Of a DNA stretch of 64,000 nt, positions 1-8,394 are shown piece by piece. Position numbers and translations under genes: made by a program. The stretch covers positions 434,001 to 498,000 of the forward strand of contig NZ_JAICBX010000001.1 of the NCBI RefSeq assembly GCF_019492055.1, written 5' to 3'. This stretch comes from Flavimaribacter sediminis. Its GTDB lineage: Bacteria; Pseudomonadota; Alphaproteobacteria; Rhizobiales; Rhizobiaceae. Under the pieces are notes generated by a model. That model did no database searches. It worked only from the letters and a program-made list of their open reading frames with translations, and had not been told where the DNA came from. Each line of letters starts with the position of its first letter. The stretch's first letter is position 1.

Positions 1-191
1 GTAAATAGCAGTCTTTCACGAAGCAAAGGTAAACCGCGGCGCAGATCCCGCAACTTTCATGCGCCTGTCCGCCGCAGGTCGCCGGCCGTTTTTTGCATGT
101 CGCAAACAGGCGGTAGCACAGTTGTGCTCGGCGGCATAGTTGATCCGCAATCTAGCAAACTGGCCCGAGTGGCCCCTGGAAGGGCGTGGAC
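1..191. other. Upstream region of the flavoprotein gene
   Basis: No gene is seen here. The stretch just before the flavoprotein start has GGAAGGG about seven bases upstream of the ATG at 192, a usable ribosome binding site. A GTCGCAAA element near 100-107 recurs upstream of the GlxA-type regulator gene (about 3873-3880), so it may be an operator, but this is only a short match. Confidence 0.4.
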
Positions 192-2702
192 ATGAAAGAC
201 AAAGCGCGAGCAGTTGTCATTGGCGGTGGCGTGGTCGGCGTTTCGACTCTGTATCACCTGGCGAAGAAAGGTTGGAACGATGTTGTCCTTCTCGAACGGA
301 AGGAACTGACATCGGGGTCAACCTGGCACGCCGCGGGTCTTTTGCCGCTCTTCAACATGAGCTACTCGGTTGGGCAGATTCACAAATATTCCGTCCGCTT
401 CTATCAGGAACTGGCGGAGGAGACGGGCATGGACACCGGCTTCCGCAAGGTGACGAACGTGCGTCTCGCGCGAACGAAGGATCGCCTCGACGAATATGAA
501 TACTATATGGGCGTCGCCGAAACGCTCGATATCGCCGTCGAACGCATGACGCCGGAAGAAATCGCCGCGAAGTGGCCTTACGTCAACGTGGACGGGCTTC
601 TGGGCGCGATTGTTCATCCGGAAGACGGATATATCCAGCCGGCCGATCTGACGCAGGCGCTTGCCAAAGGCGCGCGCGACCGGGGAGCGACCATATACAG
701 AAACACCGTCGTCACAGCCATCGAGCAGCAGGATAACGACAGTTGGGTCGTGAAGACGGACAAAGGCGACATCGCCTGCGACCACGTCATTTCCTGCACC
801 GGTAACTTCGCCCGCAAAACCGGCGCCATGGTCGGGTTGGATGTTCCAGTTATTCCGGTTGAGCATCAGTACATCGTCACCGAGGCGCATCCCGAGATCA
901 GGAAGTTTCGTTCCGAAGGCGGTGCAGAGCTTTGCGTTCTGCGCGAGTCGGATTCCTCCTGGTACATGCGCGAGGAGGCCGGGGGTCTTTTGCTCGGACC
1001 ATACGAGAAAGGCGCGCCCTGCTGCTATGTCGACGGTCCGACTGACGATTCCGAGTACGAATTGTTCCAGGAGGACATCGAGCGTCTGATGCCGCACATC
1101 GAAACCGCCATCGAGCGGGTTCCCTATTTTGGCGAGGTCGGAATCAAGAAAGTTTACAACGGCGCGATCGCCTACACGCCGGATGGTTCTCCGATCGTTG
1201 GTCCGGCGCCGGGCCGAAAGAATTTCTGGCTCAACGAGGGACACTCCTTTGGCGTGACAGCCGCCGGCGGCGCCGGATGGCAGCTTGCGGAATGGATCGT
1301 CGAAGGCGAGCCGACCATCGACATGATGGGCGTCGATCCGCGCCGTTTCGGACCTTACGCCACAGAAGGATATCTGCGCGAGAAAAACGAGGAAGCCTAC
1401 GCCAATGTGTTCACGCCGCACTATCCCGACGAAGAGCGCGGCGCCGCGCGGCCTCTGAAGAGGGCGCCCTGCTATGATCGCATGAAGGAACTCGGCGCGG
1501 TTTTCGGATCTGTCTATGGCTGGGAGCGCCCGAACTGGTTCGCGCCTGAAGGCTACGCCATCAATGTCGATGACATCGAAAAGCCTGACGTGCTGACCAA
1601 TCACAATCATCCCGAGCCGGACGCCGACGGCAATGTCAAGGAAATCTGGTCCTTCCGTCGTTCGAACTACTTCGAGCACATCGGCGAAGAAGTTCGCAAC
1701 GTGCATGAAAAAGTCGGCCTTCTGGACATGTCGGCTTTTGCGAAAATGGAAGTCTCGGGACCGGGCGCGCGCGATTGGCTCGATTCCATTCTCGCGAATT
1801 CCATCCCGAAAAAGCGGGGCCGGATCGCGCTTGCGCATCTGCTGACGAAACAGGGCGGCGTTCGATCCGAATTTACGGTCTATGAATGGGCGCCCGGGCG
1901 TTTTTACCTGGTGTCCGCCGGCGCCTTCGAGGCGCATGATCATGACTATCTTCGAAAGCTTGCGCCTTCGGATGGATCTGTGCGTCTGAACGCCATCACC
2001 GAGCGGCTTGGCGTGCTGGTGCTGGCTGGGCCCCAGTCCCGGAAAGTACTGCAAAAGGTGACTGGCGCCAGTCTTGAAAACGCCGACTTCCCCTGGCTTT
2101 CGGGAAAGCAGGTGAATATCGGTCCGGCGACCGCACAGGCTCTCCGGGTTAATTTCGTCGGCGAGCTTGGCTGGGAATTGCACCACCCGATCGAACAGCA
2201 AAACACCATCTTCGACCTGATCATGGAGGCCGGAGCCGAATACGGGATCAAGCCGTTCGGGATTCGCGCGATGACGGCGATGGCGATCGAAAAATCCTAT
2301 CGCCTGATCCCGCGTGAACTGTCGATCGAATACAATGCCTACGAATCCGGCCTCGATCGCTTCATCAAGCCGAACAAGAGAGATTTCATCGGTCGCGATG
2401 CGGTTGTGCGCAAGCGTGAGGATGGGCTGGACTGGAACTTCGTCACGCTGGAAGTTCAGGGCGTCACCGACGCCGACGCTCGGGGCAATGAGGCGATTTA
2501 CAAGAACGGCGCGCTGGTTGGTCGCGCGACCCATGGTTCCTACGGCTGGAGATGCGGAAAGTCCCTGGCGCTCGCCATGGTGCGGCCGGAACAGGCGGAG
2601 CCGGGAAATACCGTCAGCATCCGTATTCTTGGTGACATGTATGATGCGGTCGTGGTCGCTGAAAGCCCGTTCGATCCGGACAACGAGGCGCTAAGGGCCT
2701 GA
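192..2702 (+). CDS. FAD-dependent dimethylglycine/sarcosine dehydrogenase-like protein
   Basis: This is an 836-residue flavoprotein of the dimethylglycine/sarcosine dehydrogenase family. The N-terminal half is a DAO-type oxidoreductase with the FAD dinucleotide motif GGGVVG at residues 11-16 and the segment GSTWHAAG at 42-49, whose His46 matches the covalent flavin attachment site of the family. The C-terminal half is a GcvT-type folate-binding domain plus its barrel. Family members oxidatively remove an N-methyl group and pass it to tetrahydrofolate as methylene-THF. I prefer ATG 192 over the in-frame GTG at 186 because GGAAGGG lies at good spacing. The gene ends against the convergent GbdR-like regulator, and the C1 cluster follows, so N-methyl catabolism of a betaine-derived amine is likely. 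The exact substrate cannot be read from the sequence. Confidence 0.85.
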   Translation: MKDKARAVVIGGGVVGVSTLYHLAKKGWNDVVLLERKELTSGSTWHAAGLLPLFNMSYSVGQIHKYSVRFYQELAEETGMDTGFRKVTNVRLARTKDRLDEYEYYMGVAETLDIAVERMTPEEIAAKWPYVNVDGLLGAIVHPEDGYIQPADLTQALAKGARDRGATIYRNTVVTAIEQQDNDSWVVKTDKGDIACDHVISCTGNFARKTGAMVGLDVPVIPVEHQYIVTEAHPEIRKFRSEGGAELCVLRESDSSWYMREEAGGLLLGPYEKGAPCCYVDGPTDDSEYELFQEDIERLMPHIETAIERVPYFGEVGIKKVYNGAIAYTPDGSPIVGPAPGRKNFWLNEGHSFGVTAAGGAGWQLAEWIVEGEPTIDMMGVDPRRFGPYATEGYLREKNEEAYANVFTPHYPDEERGAARPLKRAPCYDRMKELGAVFGSVYGWERPNWFAPEGYAINVDDIEKPDVLTNHNHPEPDADGNVKEIWSFRRSNYFEHIGEEVRNVHEKVGLLDMSAFAKMEVSGPGARDWLDSILANSIPKKRGRIALAHLLTKQGGVRSEFTVYEWAPGRFYLVSAGAFEAHDHDYLRKLAPSDGSVRLNAITERLGVLVLAGPQSRKVLQKVTGASLENADFPWLSGKQVNIGPATAQALRVNFVGELGWELHHPIEQQNTIFDLIMEAGAEYGIKPFGIRAMTAMAIEKSYRLIPRELSIEYNAYESGLDRFIKPNKRDFIGRDAVVRKREDGLDWNFVTLEVQGVTDADARGNEAIYKNGALVGRATHGSYGWRCGKSLALAMVRPEQAEPGNTVSIRILGDMYDAVVVAESPFDPDNEALRA

Positions 2703-2717
2703 CGAAAGCGTCAGGCC
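2696..2717. terminator. Shared hairpin spanning two convergent stop codons
   Basis: A perfect 9-bp inverted repeat, GGCCTGACG at 2696-2704 and CGTCAGGCC at 2709-2717, has a four-base AAAG loop. It includes the stop codons of both convergent genes. There is no T-run on either side, so it is not a textbook intrinsic terminator. It may stabilise both 3' ends. Confidence 0.55.
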
Positions 2718-3724
2718 ACGGAGGTCAGCAATTGCTTGCGATCGGCGCGTTCCTGTTGCGGTGAGCGGCCATAGAGTTCGCGGTAGCATTTTGAGAAATG
2801 CGACGCCGAAACAAAACCGCAGGCGACGGCGACCTCGACCACCGGCATCGACGACTGAACCAGCAGATGGCGGGCGCGGTCGAGCCTGATTTCCAGATAG
2901 TAGCGGGCAGGGGAACGCCCCATCTCCTGCCGAAAGAGCCGTTCGATCTGTCGTCGCGACAGTCCCGCGAAATCGGCGATTTCAAGCAGCGAGAGCGGCT
3001 CCGACAGGTTTGCTTCCATGAGCTCGATAATCGAAAGGACCTTCGAATTCTGGACGCCCAGACGCGCCCGCAAAGGCAGGCGCTGTCGGTCGTGGGGGCT
3101 GCGCACGCGGTCGGTCAGCGCCTGTTCGCAAACCCTGTTGACGAGATTGTCGTCATGGTCTTCGCCGATCAGGTTCAGCATCATGTCCAGCGCGGCGGTC
3201 CCGCCCGCACAGGTGTAAATATTGTCGTCTACCTCAAACAGGTCGGCATAGACGTCGGCGCGGGGATATTTTTCGGCGAAGCCCGGCAGATCTTCCCAGT
3301 GTATCGCGCAGCGTTTTCCTGACAGAAGGCCGGCCGCCGCCAGAATATAGGCGCCTGTGCAAAGTCCGCCGACGGCGATATTGCGATTGTGCACTTCGCG
3401 GAGCCAGGCCTGGACTGATTTCTGAGAGAACGAATCGGCGTTTATGCCAGAACATACGAAGACCATCGACGGTCGATTCTCTCCGGTCAAGGAGCGGCGC
3501 TCGTCTTCCAGAGAGGTGTTGGCCGCCACCTCGACGCCATTTGAGGCGCGCACAGGCCCCGCATCGATGGACGCTACGCGCCACCGATAGGAGTCGTAAC
3601 CAAGCATGCGATTGGCGATCCTCAGCGGCTCGATTGCGGTTGCGAACGCAATCATCGAGAAATCGGGTATGACGTAAAACACGATCGTGCGTTTTACGGA
3701 ATTCGCCTCTATGTGAGTTGCCAT
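2711..3724 (-). CDS. GlxA/GbdR-like AraC-family transcriptional regulator
   Basis: The N-terminal half is a DJ-1/PfpI-like domain, with VFYVIPDFSMIAFATAIEPL near the start and a CTGAYILAAAGLL nucleophile-elbow-like segment. The C-terminal half carries two AraC helix-turn-helix units (SLLEIADFAGLSRRQIERLF and VAVACGFVSASHFSKCYREL). This layout is that of GlxA-type regulators such as GbdR and CdhR, which respond to glycine betaine, dimethylglycine or carnitine. ATG 3724 has GAGGG upstream; an in-frame GTG at 3766 would add 14 residues. It faces the flavoprotein gene. Control of the surrounding methylated-amine genes is inferred from family and position. Confidence 0.85.
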   Translation of the reverse strand: MATHIEANSVKRTIVFYVIPDFSMIAFATAIEPLRIANRMLGYDSYRWRVASIDAGPVRASNGVEVAANTSLEDERRSLTGENRPSMVFVCSGINADSFSQKSVQAWLREVHNRNIAVGGLCTGAYILAAAGLLSGKRCAIHWEDLPGFAEKYPRADVYADLFEVDDNIYTCAGGTAALDMMLNLIGEDHDDNLVNRVCEQALTDRVRSPHDRQRLPLRARLGVQNSKVLSIIELMEANLSEPLSLLEIADFAGLSRRQIERLFRQEMGRSPARYYLEIRLDRARHLLVQSSMPVVEVAVACGFVSASHFSKCYRELYGRSPQQERADRKQLLTSVA

Positions 3725-4048
3725 CAACCCTCGCGACACGGTTCGGGCAAGGCCCGCGCAATCCACAGTTCAGGAGGGTGAGGACTGGTCTACCCGGAAT
3801 GTCCTGGTCCTTTATTCAGGACCGGCGTTCAGGACGCCTCATCTCCCTTTCAAAGCCCGAACATTGTCATAGTCGCAAATGGCTGTGAAGTTAAAACTCT
3901 TCCAGAGTTCAGGAATTAAGCAGCTTTTTCGATGCATTACGCACGATGCAATGCGGACCATGACTGCAGAAAACAGGCCGGCGCGTTAGGGACATGCGCC
4001 GGCCTGCATTTCAGGCGGATCCAGATTGGGCGCGACAGGCATGCCGCT
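3725..4048. other. Intergenic region upstream of the GlxA-type regulator
   Basis: About 320 bases without a gene. It holds the promoter side of the regulator gene, a GTCGCAAA element near 3873-3880 that is also present upstream of the flavoprotein gene, and the terminator hairpin of the DUF1127 gene at 3970-4006. I see no confident promoter boxes. Confidence 0.4.
3970..4006 (-). terminator. Intrinsic terminator of the DUF1127 gene
   Basis: A perfect 11-bp stem (CAGGCCGGCGC at 3974-3984 with GCGCCGGCCTG at 3996-4006) is followed on the minus strand by TTTT. It lies about 40 bases past the stop of the minus-strand DUF1127 gene, as expected for a Rho-independent terminator. Confidence 0.7.
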
Positions 4049-4312
4049 TTATCGCCGCCGCCGCGCCATTTGGTTTTCAAAGCGCTCGGGCCAGCCAATG
4101 TCCCGCCGGAGTTCGGGACTTAGTTCCGAAACCGCCTTCACGGTGTCGCGCCTCAACCGGGCTTCTTCGCGCCCTTGGCGGAATCTGTTGTAGGCGTCGA
4201 CAAGAAAATTTATGCCGCTGAAAATCAGATCGGACAGTACGCGTCCCTGACCGACTTCGATGAAGACGTCGGCAAAGGGTGAATTCGAATCATAGTATCT
4301 GTTGCTCATCAT
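4049..4312 (-). CDS. DUF1127 domain protein
   Basis: A small basic protein of 87 residues. Its C-terminal half has the DUF1127 signature: an Arg-rich helix followed by LSPELRRDIGW. Members of this family are abundant in Hyphomicrobiales; several short ones act in phosphate, carbon or RNA metabolism, but this one has no assigned role. AAGGA precedes the ATG pair at 4312/4309. It has its own terminator and is divergent from the LysR gene, with a palindromic region between them. Confidence 0.75.
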   Translation of the reverse strand: MMSNRYYDSNSPFADVFIEVGQGRVLSDLIFSGINFLVDAYNRFRQGREEARLRRDTVKAVSELSPELRRDIGWPERFENQMARRRR

Positions 4313-4333
4313 AAGGTTCCTTCACTGTTTACT

Positions 4334-4374
4334 CCGATCCGCAGGATCGGTGGTTTCAGGAAGGTCGCGACCTT
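4334..4374. promoter_or_regulatory. Palindromes between divergent DUF1127 and LysR genes
   Basis: Two inverted repeats lie in the divergent intergenic region: CCGATCC/GGATCGG (4334-4350, three-base loop) and the perfect 14-bp palindrome AAGGTCGCGACCTT at 4361-4374. The second looks like a protein-binding site. Which regulator binds is unknown; autoregulation by the adjacent LysR protein is one possibility. Confidence 0.4.
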
Positions 4375-4443
4375 TGATATTGACTATGGTGGGTTTCTTT
4401 GGTTCAATCAAACGAATTAGAATTAAGATCTGGATCAGAAAAA

Positions 4444-5400
4444 TTGAACATCAAACTGAATGCTCCACTGAACCAGCCGATGCCTCTGCTTGAACTCGAC
4501 GTGCTCCGCACCTTCGTGGCTATTGCAGATACAGGCAGTTTCTCGACGGCGGCGTCTATCGTATTTCGCACGCCTTCCGCAGTGTCCATGCAGATAAAGA
4601 AACTGGAAGAGACACTTGGCCGTCCGATGTTTTTCCGTGATGCGCGCTCCGTCAGTCTGACGACGGACGGAACCATGCTGCTGGGTTATGCCCGACGCCT
4701 GCTGGCTTTGAACCGGGAGGCCGTGTCACAGTTCGTCACGCCGGAAATTTCCGGCGTCGTGCGTTTCGGGTCGCCCGACGACGTCGGCGAACGCATTTTG
4801 CCTCTGGTATTGAAACGCTTCGCGAAAACCCATCCTTCGATCGCGGTTGACGTGGTCATCGACCAGAGTTCGAACCTGATCAAGCGCTTTGAGGAAAAGC
4901 GTCTCGATATCACGCTGCTGACTTGCCAGAAGGACAAGACGCCGCCGGGGTCCGAGATCGTTCTGACGGAAAAACTGGTCTGGGCGGGAGCGAAGGGTGG
5001 CGCGGCTCATCTGCAATGTCCGCTTCCGGTGTCTTTGTGGGAGGAGGGCTGCGCCTGGCGGGCTGGCGCGGTCGAGGGCCTTCAGACCATCAAACGCGAT
5101 TTCCGGGTCGCCTACATGAGCGCCCATACCGCGGGACAACGTGCGGCGATCCTTTCCGATCTTGCAATCGCGCCGCTGCCGAAGTCTTTTGTGGGCGATG
5201 ACATGGTAATCCTCGGAGAAGAGGACGGATTACCGCCGATCGGCGACTATATGCTGGCGATGATGGTTGGCGCAGAGGTCGACCCGCCGGTTTGCGCCGT
5301 TGCGGAACATATTCGCGCGACATTCGAGATGCAGGCGGAAACCGGGTATTTTACAGAGTCAGCGTTCGCGCACAACGCGACTGCGGCGTCTGCGGCCTGA
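4444..5400 (+). CDS. LysR-family transcriptional regulator
   Basis: A LysR-type regulator with an N-terminal winged helix-turn-helix (LDVLRTFVAIADTGSFSTAA, then TPSAVSMQIKKLEETLGRPM) and a C-terminal LysR substrate-binding domain starting near VVRFGSPDDVGERILPLVL. The start is uncertain: TTG 4399, TTG 4444 and ATG 4480 are in frame and none has a strong ribosome binding site; the conserved helix-turn-helix begins right after 4480. The 3' end overlaps the convergent activator gene by 42 bases. Its effector is unknown. Its place beside the corrinoid genes makes it a candidate second regulator of C1 metabolism. Confidence 0.85.
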   Translation: MNIKLNAPLNQPMPLLELDVLRTFVAIADTGSFSTAASIVFRTPSAVSMQIKKLEETLGRPMFFRDARSVSLTTDGTMLLGYARRLLALNREAVSQFVTPEISGVVRFGSPDDVGERILPLVLKRFAKTHPSIAVDVVIDQSSNLIKRFEEKRLDITLLTCQKDKTPPGSEIVLTEKLVWAGAKGGAAHLQCPLPVSLWEEGCAWRAGAVEGLQTIKRDFRVAYMSAHTAGQRAAILSDLAIAPLPKSFVGDDMVILGEEDGLPPIGDYMLAMMVGAEVDPPVCAVAEHIRATFEMQAETGYFTESAFAHNATAASAA

Positions 5401-7407
5401 GCCGGCGCCGGCGTCCGGCGACGCACCGCGTTCCGGAAGCTGTACGCTCCCGCCGAGCTTGTCGAAGGGATCCACCTTGTTGGGCAGCGCCATGGCGTGT
5501 ACGAAATGGTCCTGGAATTTCGGCTCCAGAGCTGTCTCGATCTTCTCGATCCTGCGAACCGTCTGCTCGATTTCACGGCGATAATCGCGATTGAGCAACG
5601 CCATTCGGGCGCCTGTGCCCGCCGCATTGCCGACGGCGGCGACCCGATCCAAATCGCAATCGGGAATAAGCCCAAGGATCATTGCGTGCTTCGGATCGAT
5701 CAGCGATCCGAAGGCGCCGGCAAGCCGGATACAGTCCACATGGTCTGTCTCCTGTTTTTCCATCAGCAGTTTCGTGCCGGCGTAGAGGGCTGCTTTGGCG
5801 AGCTGAATTGCGCGAATATCGTTCTGTGTGATCGCCAGCCTGGCGTCCCCGTCCCACAGGACATAGGACCAGGTGCGGCCATTCTGGACGATCCGAGGCG
5901 AACGAGCGGCGAGGGATCCGTCAACCACGCCGTCCTCCGAAATGACGCCGGCCAGAAACATCTCCGCGACGACTTCCATGATCCCGGAGCCACAGACGCC
6001 CGTGACTTTCGTTGCCTGCGCGCGTTCGGCGAATTCCGGTTCGTCAGACCAGTGGTCGATGCCGATGACCCGGACACGCGGCTCCAGCGTCGCAGGGTCG
6101 ATGCGCACTCTTTCGATCGCGCCAGGCGCGGCGCGCTGACCGCATGATATTTCTGCGCCTTCAAAAGCCGGTCCGGTCGGCGAGGACGCCGCGACGACCC
6201 GGTTGCGATTGCCGAGAACGATTTCCGCATTGGTCCCGACATCGACAAGCAGCATCATTTCGTCCTGTCGGTGCGGACCCTCGCACAAGGTGGCGGCGGC
6301 CGCGTCCGCGCCGACATGGCCGGCGATGCACGGCAGCAGATAGACGCGGGATCCGGTGTTGAGCTCGAGATCGAGGTCGTCTGCGCGGCAGTGAATAGCT
6401 CCCGAAACCGCCAGCGCGAATGGCGCGCCGCCGAGTTCTGTCGGGTCGATGCCCAGAAACAGGTGGTGCATGATCGGATTTCCGACGAACACCGCATCGA
6501 AGATATCCGTGTGGTCTATGCCTGCTTCAGCGGCGACTTTGCCGATCAGGCCGACGATTGCCTCGCGGACGGCTCGCGTCATCGCTTCGCGACCGTCCGG
6601 ATTCATCATCACATAGGAGACGCGGCTCATCAGGTCTTCGCCAAAACGGATCTGCGGATTGGAAGCGCCGGAGGATGCGATGACCGCGCCGGACAGCAGC
6701 GATGTCAGATGCATCGCGATCGTGGTCGAGCCGATATCGCAGGCAATACCGTAGGCTTCGTTTTTCAGTCCCGGATAAAGCGCAATCAGGCTGGGGCGAG
6801 ACGTTTCCAAATCCCGATGAATAACCGCCGTTACAGCCCACTTTCCGGCCCGCAATATGGACTGGACTTTCGGCAGAATGTGATGGTCGACAAGGATATC
6901 GGCGAAGCCCCAATCCTCTTCCAGCGCCTGGGTCAGCCGGTCGAGATCTCCAAGCGGCTTGTGCATGTCCGGTTCATCCACCTCGACATAGCACATCTGT
7001 ATAACCGGATTTCGTTCGATGACTCGCCTGTCGGCGTCCTTTCGCACGACCTGCGCCTGGGCCAGCCCTTCCTGGGGCACGTCTATGACCAGATCGCCCT
7101 CGATACGGGCGGAACACGACAGCCGTCTCCCGGGCTTCAGATCGCGTTTGCTGGCGTAATTTTGTTCCTTGGCTGAAAATGCGGAAATATGGTCGGCGCT
7201 CGAGGTGACGCCGTGCTTGGCGAAGCGGCCTTCCTGCACGTCGATCTGGCAGCGGCCGCAGATGCCGCGCCCACCGCACACGCTTTCCACATAGACTCCG
7301 AGTTCGCGGGCCGCCTCCAGCAGGTTTGTTCCTACGGGAAAGCGACCGCGCTTGCCGGAAGGCATAAACAGGACCAGAGGGTGCTTTGCGTCGGTATTCT
7401 GGTCCAT
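5359..7407 (-). CDS. [2Fe-2S]/ASKHA reductive activator of corrinoid protein (RACE, RamA-like)
   Basis: A 682-residue protein of the bacterial RACE family (DUF4445/ASKHA). It starts with a plant-type [2Fe-2S] ferredoxin domain with Cys44, Cys50, Cys53 and Cys98. A linker and an actin-like ATPase domain follow (ACDIGSTTIAMHL near 220, LLVDVGTNAEIVLG near 390, GSGIMEVVAEMFL further on). Such proteins use ATP to drive reduction of inactivated cob(II)alamin to cob(I)alamin on the corrinoid protein. The C-terminus ends in an Arg-rich tail (GRRRRSRVVRER). It is the last gene of a minus-strand run behind the pterin methyltransferase and overlaps the LysR 3' end. Its presence strongly supports corrinoid methyl transfer in this cluster. 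Confidence 0.88.
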   Translation of the reverse strand: MDQNTDAKHPLVLFMPSGKRGRFPVGTNLLEAARELGVYVESVCGGRGICGRCQIDVQEGRFAKHGVTSSADHISAFSAKEQNYASKRDLKPGRRLSCSARIEGDLVIDVPQEGLAQAQVVRKDADRRVIERNPVIQMCYVEVDEPDMHKPLGDLDRLTQALEEDWGFADILVDHHILPKVQSILRAGKWAVTAVIHRDLETSRPSLIALYPGLKNEAYGIACDIGSTTIAMHLTSLLSGAVIASSGASNPQIRFGEDLMSRVSYVMMNPDGREAMTRAVREAIVGLIGKVAAEAGIDHTDIFDAVFVGNPIMHHLFLGIDPTELGGAPFALAVSGAIHCRADDLDLELNTGSRVYLLPCIAGHVGADAAAATLCEGPHRQDEMMLLVDVGTNAEIVLGNRNRVVAASSPTGPAFEGAEISCGQRAAPGAIERVRIDPATLEPRVRVIGIDHWSDEPEFAERAQATKVTGVCGSGIMEVVAEMFLAGVISEDGVVDGSLAARSPRIVQNGRTWSYVLWDGDARLAITQNDIRAIQLAKAALYAGTKLLMEKQETDHVDCIRLAGAFGSLIDPKHAMILGLIPDCDLDRVAAVGNAAGTGARMALLNRDYRREIEQTVRRIEKIETALEPKFQDHFVHAMALPNKVDPFDKLGGSVQLPERGASPDAGAGSGRRRRSRVVRER

Positions 7408-7427
7408 GCGTCAAGCGTCCTTGCTTG

Positions 7428-8384
7428 TCAGGCGCGCGCGCGCCGTCCTCCGCGGCGCCGGCCTCCGGACGCGGCCTGCGCGGAAGTCTCGCCGCCTGCG
7501 GCGGACGGGTCAATGGCGGAAAGCGCGGGTTTCTCGCGATAGATACGGATCCAGAACTGGCAGTTAGGGTCGGTTGAATTCAGCACATTGGCGCCGTGAA
7601 CCATCTCCATCTCCTGGGGACGGCACGGATTCATGATCGCCGATGTCATACCCGAAGCGATAACCATCGGAATGAAGGCGGCGTTGATTGCGTGCCTGTG
7701 CGGCAGTCCGAAGGAAATATTGGACAGGCCGCATGTCGTGTTGACGCCAAGTTCCTCGCGCAGGCGACGCACAAGCCGGAACACTTGCTGTCCCGCGGTT
7801 CCCATCGCGCCGATTGGCATGACAAGGGGGTCGACGACGATGTCTTCGGGTTTGATGCCGTAATCGGCCGCGCGCTCAACGATCTTTTTAGCCACCGCGA
7901 AGCGGACGTCAGGGTCCTCGGAAATACCGGTTTCGTCATTGGATATGGCGACGACCGGCACATCGTATTTCTTTGCAAGCGGCAGGATCGCTTCGAGCTT
8001 TTCCTCTTCACCCGTCACCGAGTTGATGAGGGGACGGCCCTTGGCGACTTCAAGACCGGCCTTGATGGCTGCTGTCACGGAGGAGTCGATCGACAATGGA
8101 ACGTCGACAAGACTCTGGACGATCTCCAGCGTCTGCACCATCAGGGCGGGCTCAGTCGCATTCGGATCCACCGCGGTCACGCCGGCGTTGACATCAAGCA
8201 TTGTTGCGCCTGCCGCGACCTGCGCCAGCGCATCGGCCTTTACCGTTTCGAAATTGCCTTCAACCATCTCGGCGGCCAGCTTCTTGCGGCCTGTCGGATT
8301 GATGCGTTCGCCAATAACGCAGAACGGCTGGTCGAAACCGATAATGATTTCCTTTGTCGCGGAAGCAACGATTGTGCGTGCCAT
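7428..8384 (-). CDS. Methyltetrahydrofolate:corrinoid methyltransferase (pterin-binding, MtgA/MtvA-type)
   Basis: A 318-residue protein with a pterin-binding TIM barrel related to dihydropteroate synthase and the MeTr/AcsE group. Visible motifs are VIGERINPTGRKKL near the N-terminus, MLDVNAGVTAVDP, LSIDSS and a conserved ISNDETG. In glycine betaine-type systems this subunit moves the methyl group from methyl-corrinoid to tetrahydrofolate. ATG 8384 has GAGGA about eight bases upstream; an in-frame start at 8459 would overlap the upstream gene and adds non-conserved sequence. The C-terminus is a Gly/Arg tail (GGRRRGGRRARA). It sits 10 bases after the MetF-like gene and 20 before the activator gene, so they are probably one transcript. 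Confidence 0.87.
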   Translation of the reverse strand: MARTIVASATKEIIIGFDQPFCVIGERINPTGRKKLAAEMVEGNFETVKADALAQVAAGATMLDVNAGVTAVDPNATEPALMVQTLEIVQSLVDVPLSIDSSVTAAIKAGLEVAKGRPLINSVTGEEEKLEAILPLAKKYDVPVVAISNDETGISEDPDVRFAVAKKIVERAADYGIKPEDIVVDPLVMPIGAMGTAGQQVFRLVRRLREELGVNTTCGLSNISFGLPHRHAINAAFIPMVIASGMTSAIMNPCRPQEMEMVHGANVLNSTDPNCQFWIRIYREKPALSAIDPSAAGGETSAQAASGGRRRGGRRARA

Positions 8385-8394
8385 GGGGCAATCC

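Noticed and set aside
318-2534. A long minus-strand open frame of 738 codons antisense to the flavoprotein gene
   Set aside because: It has no family motif, no ribosome binding site and Arg/His-rich composition typical of a GC-rich shadow frame. The plus-strand flavoprotein has clear FAD and GcvT motifs.
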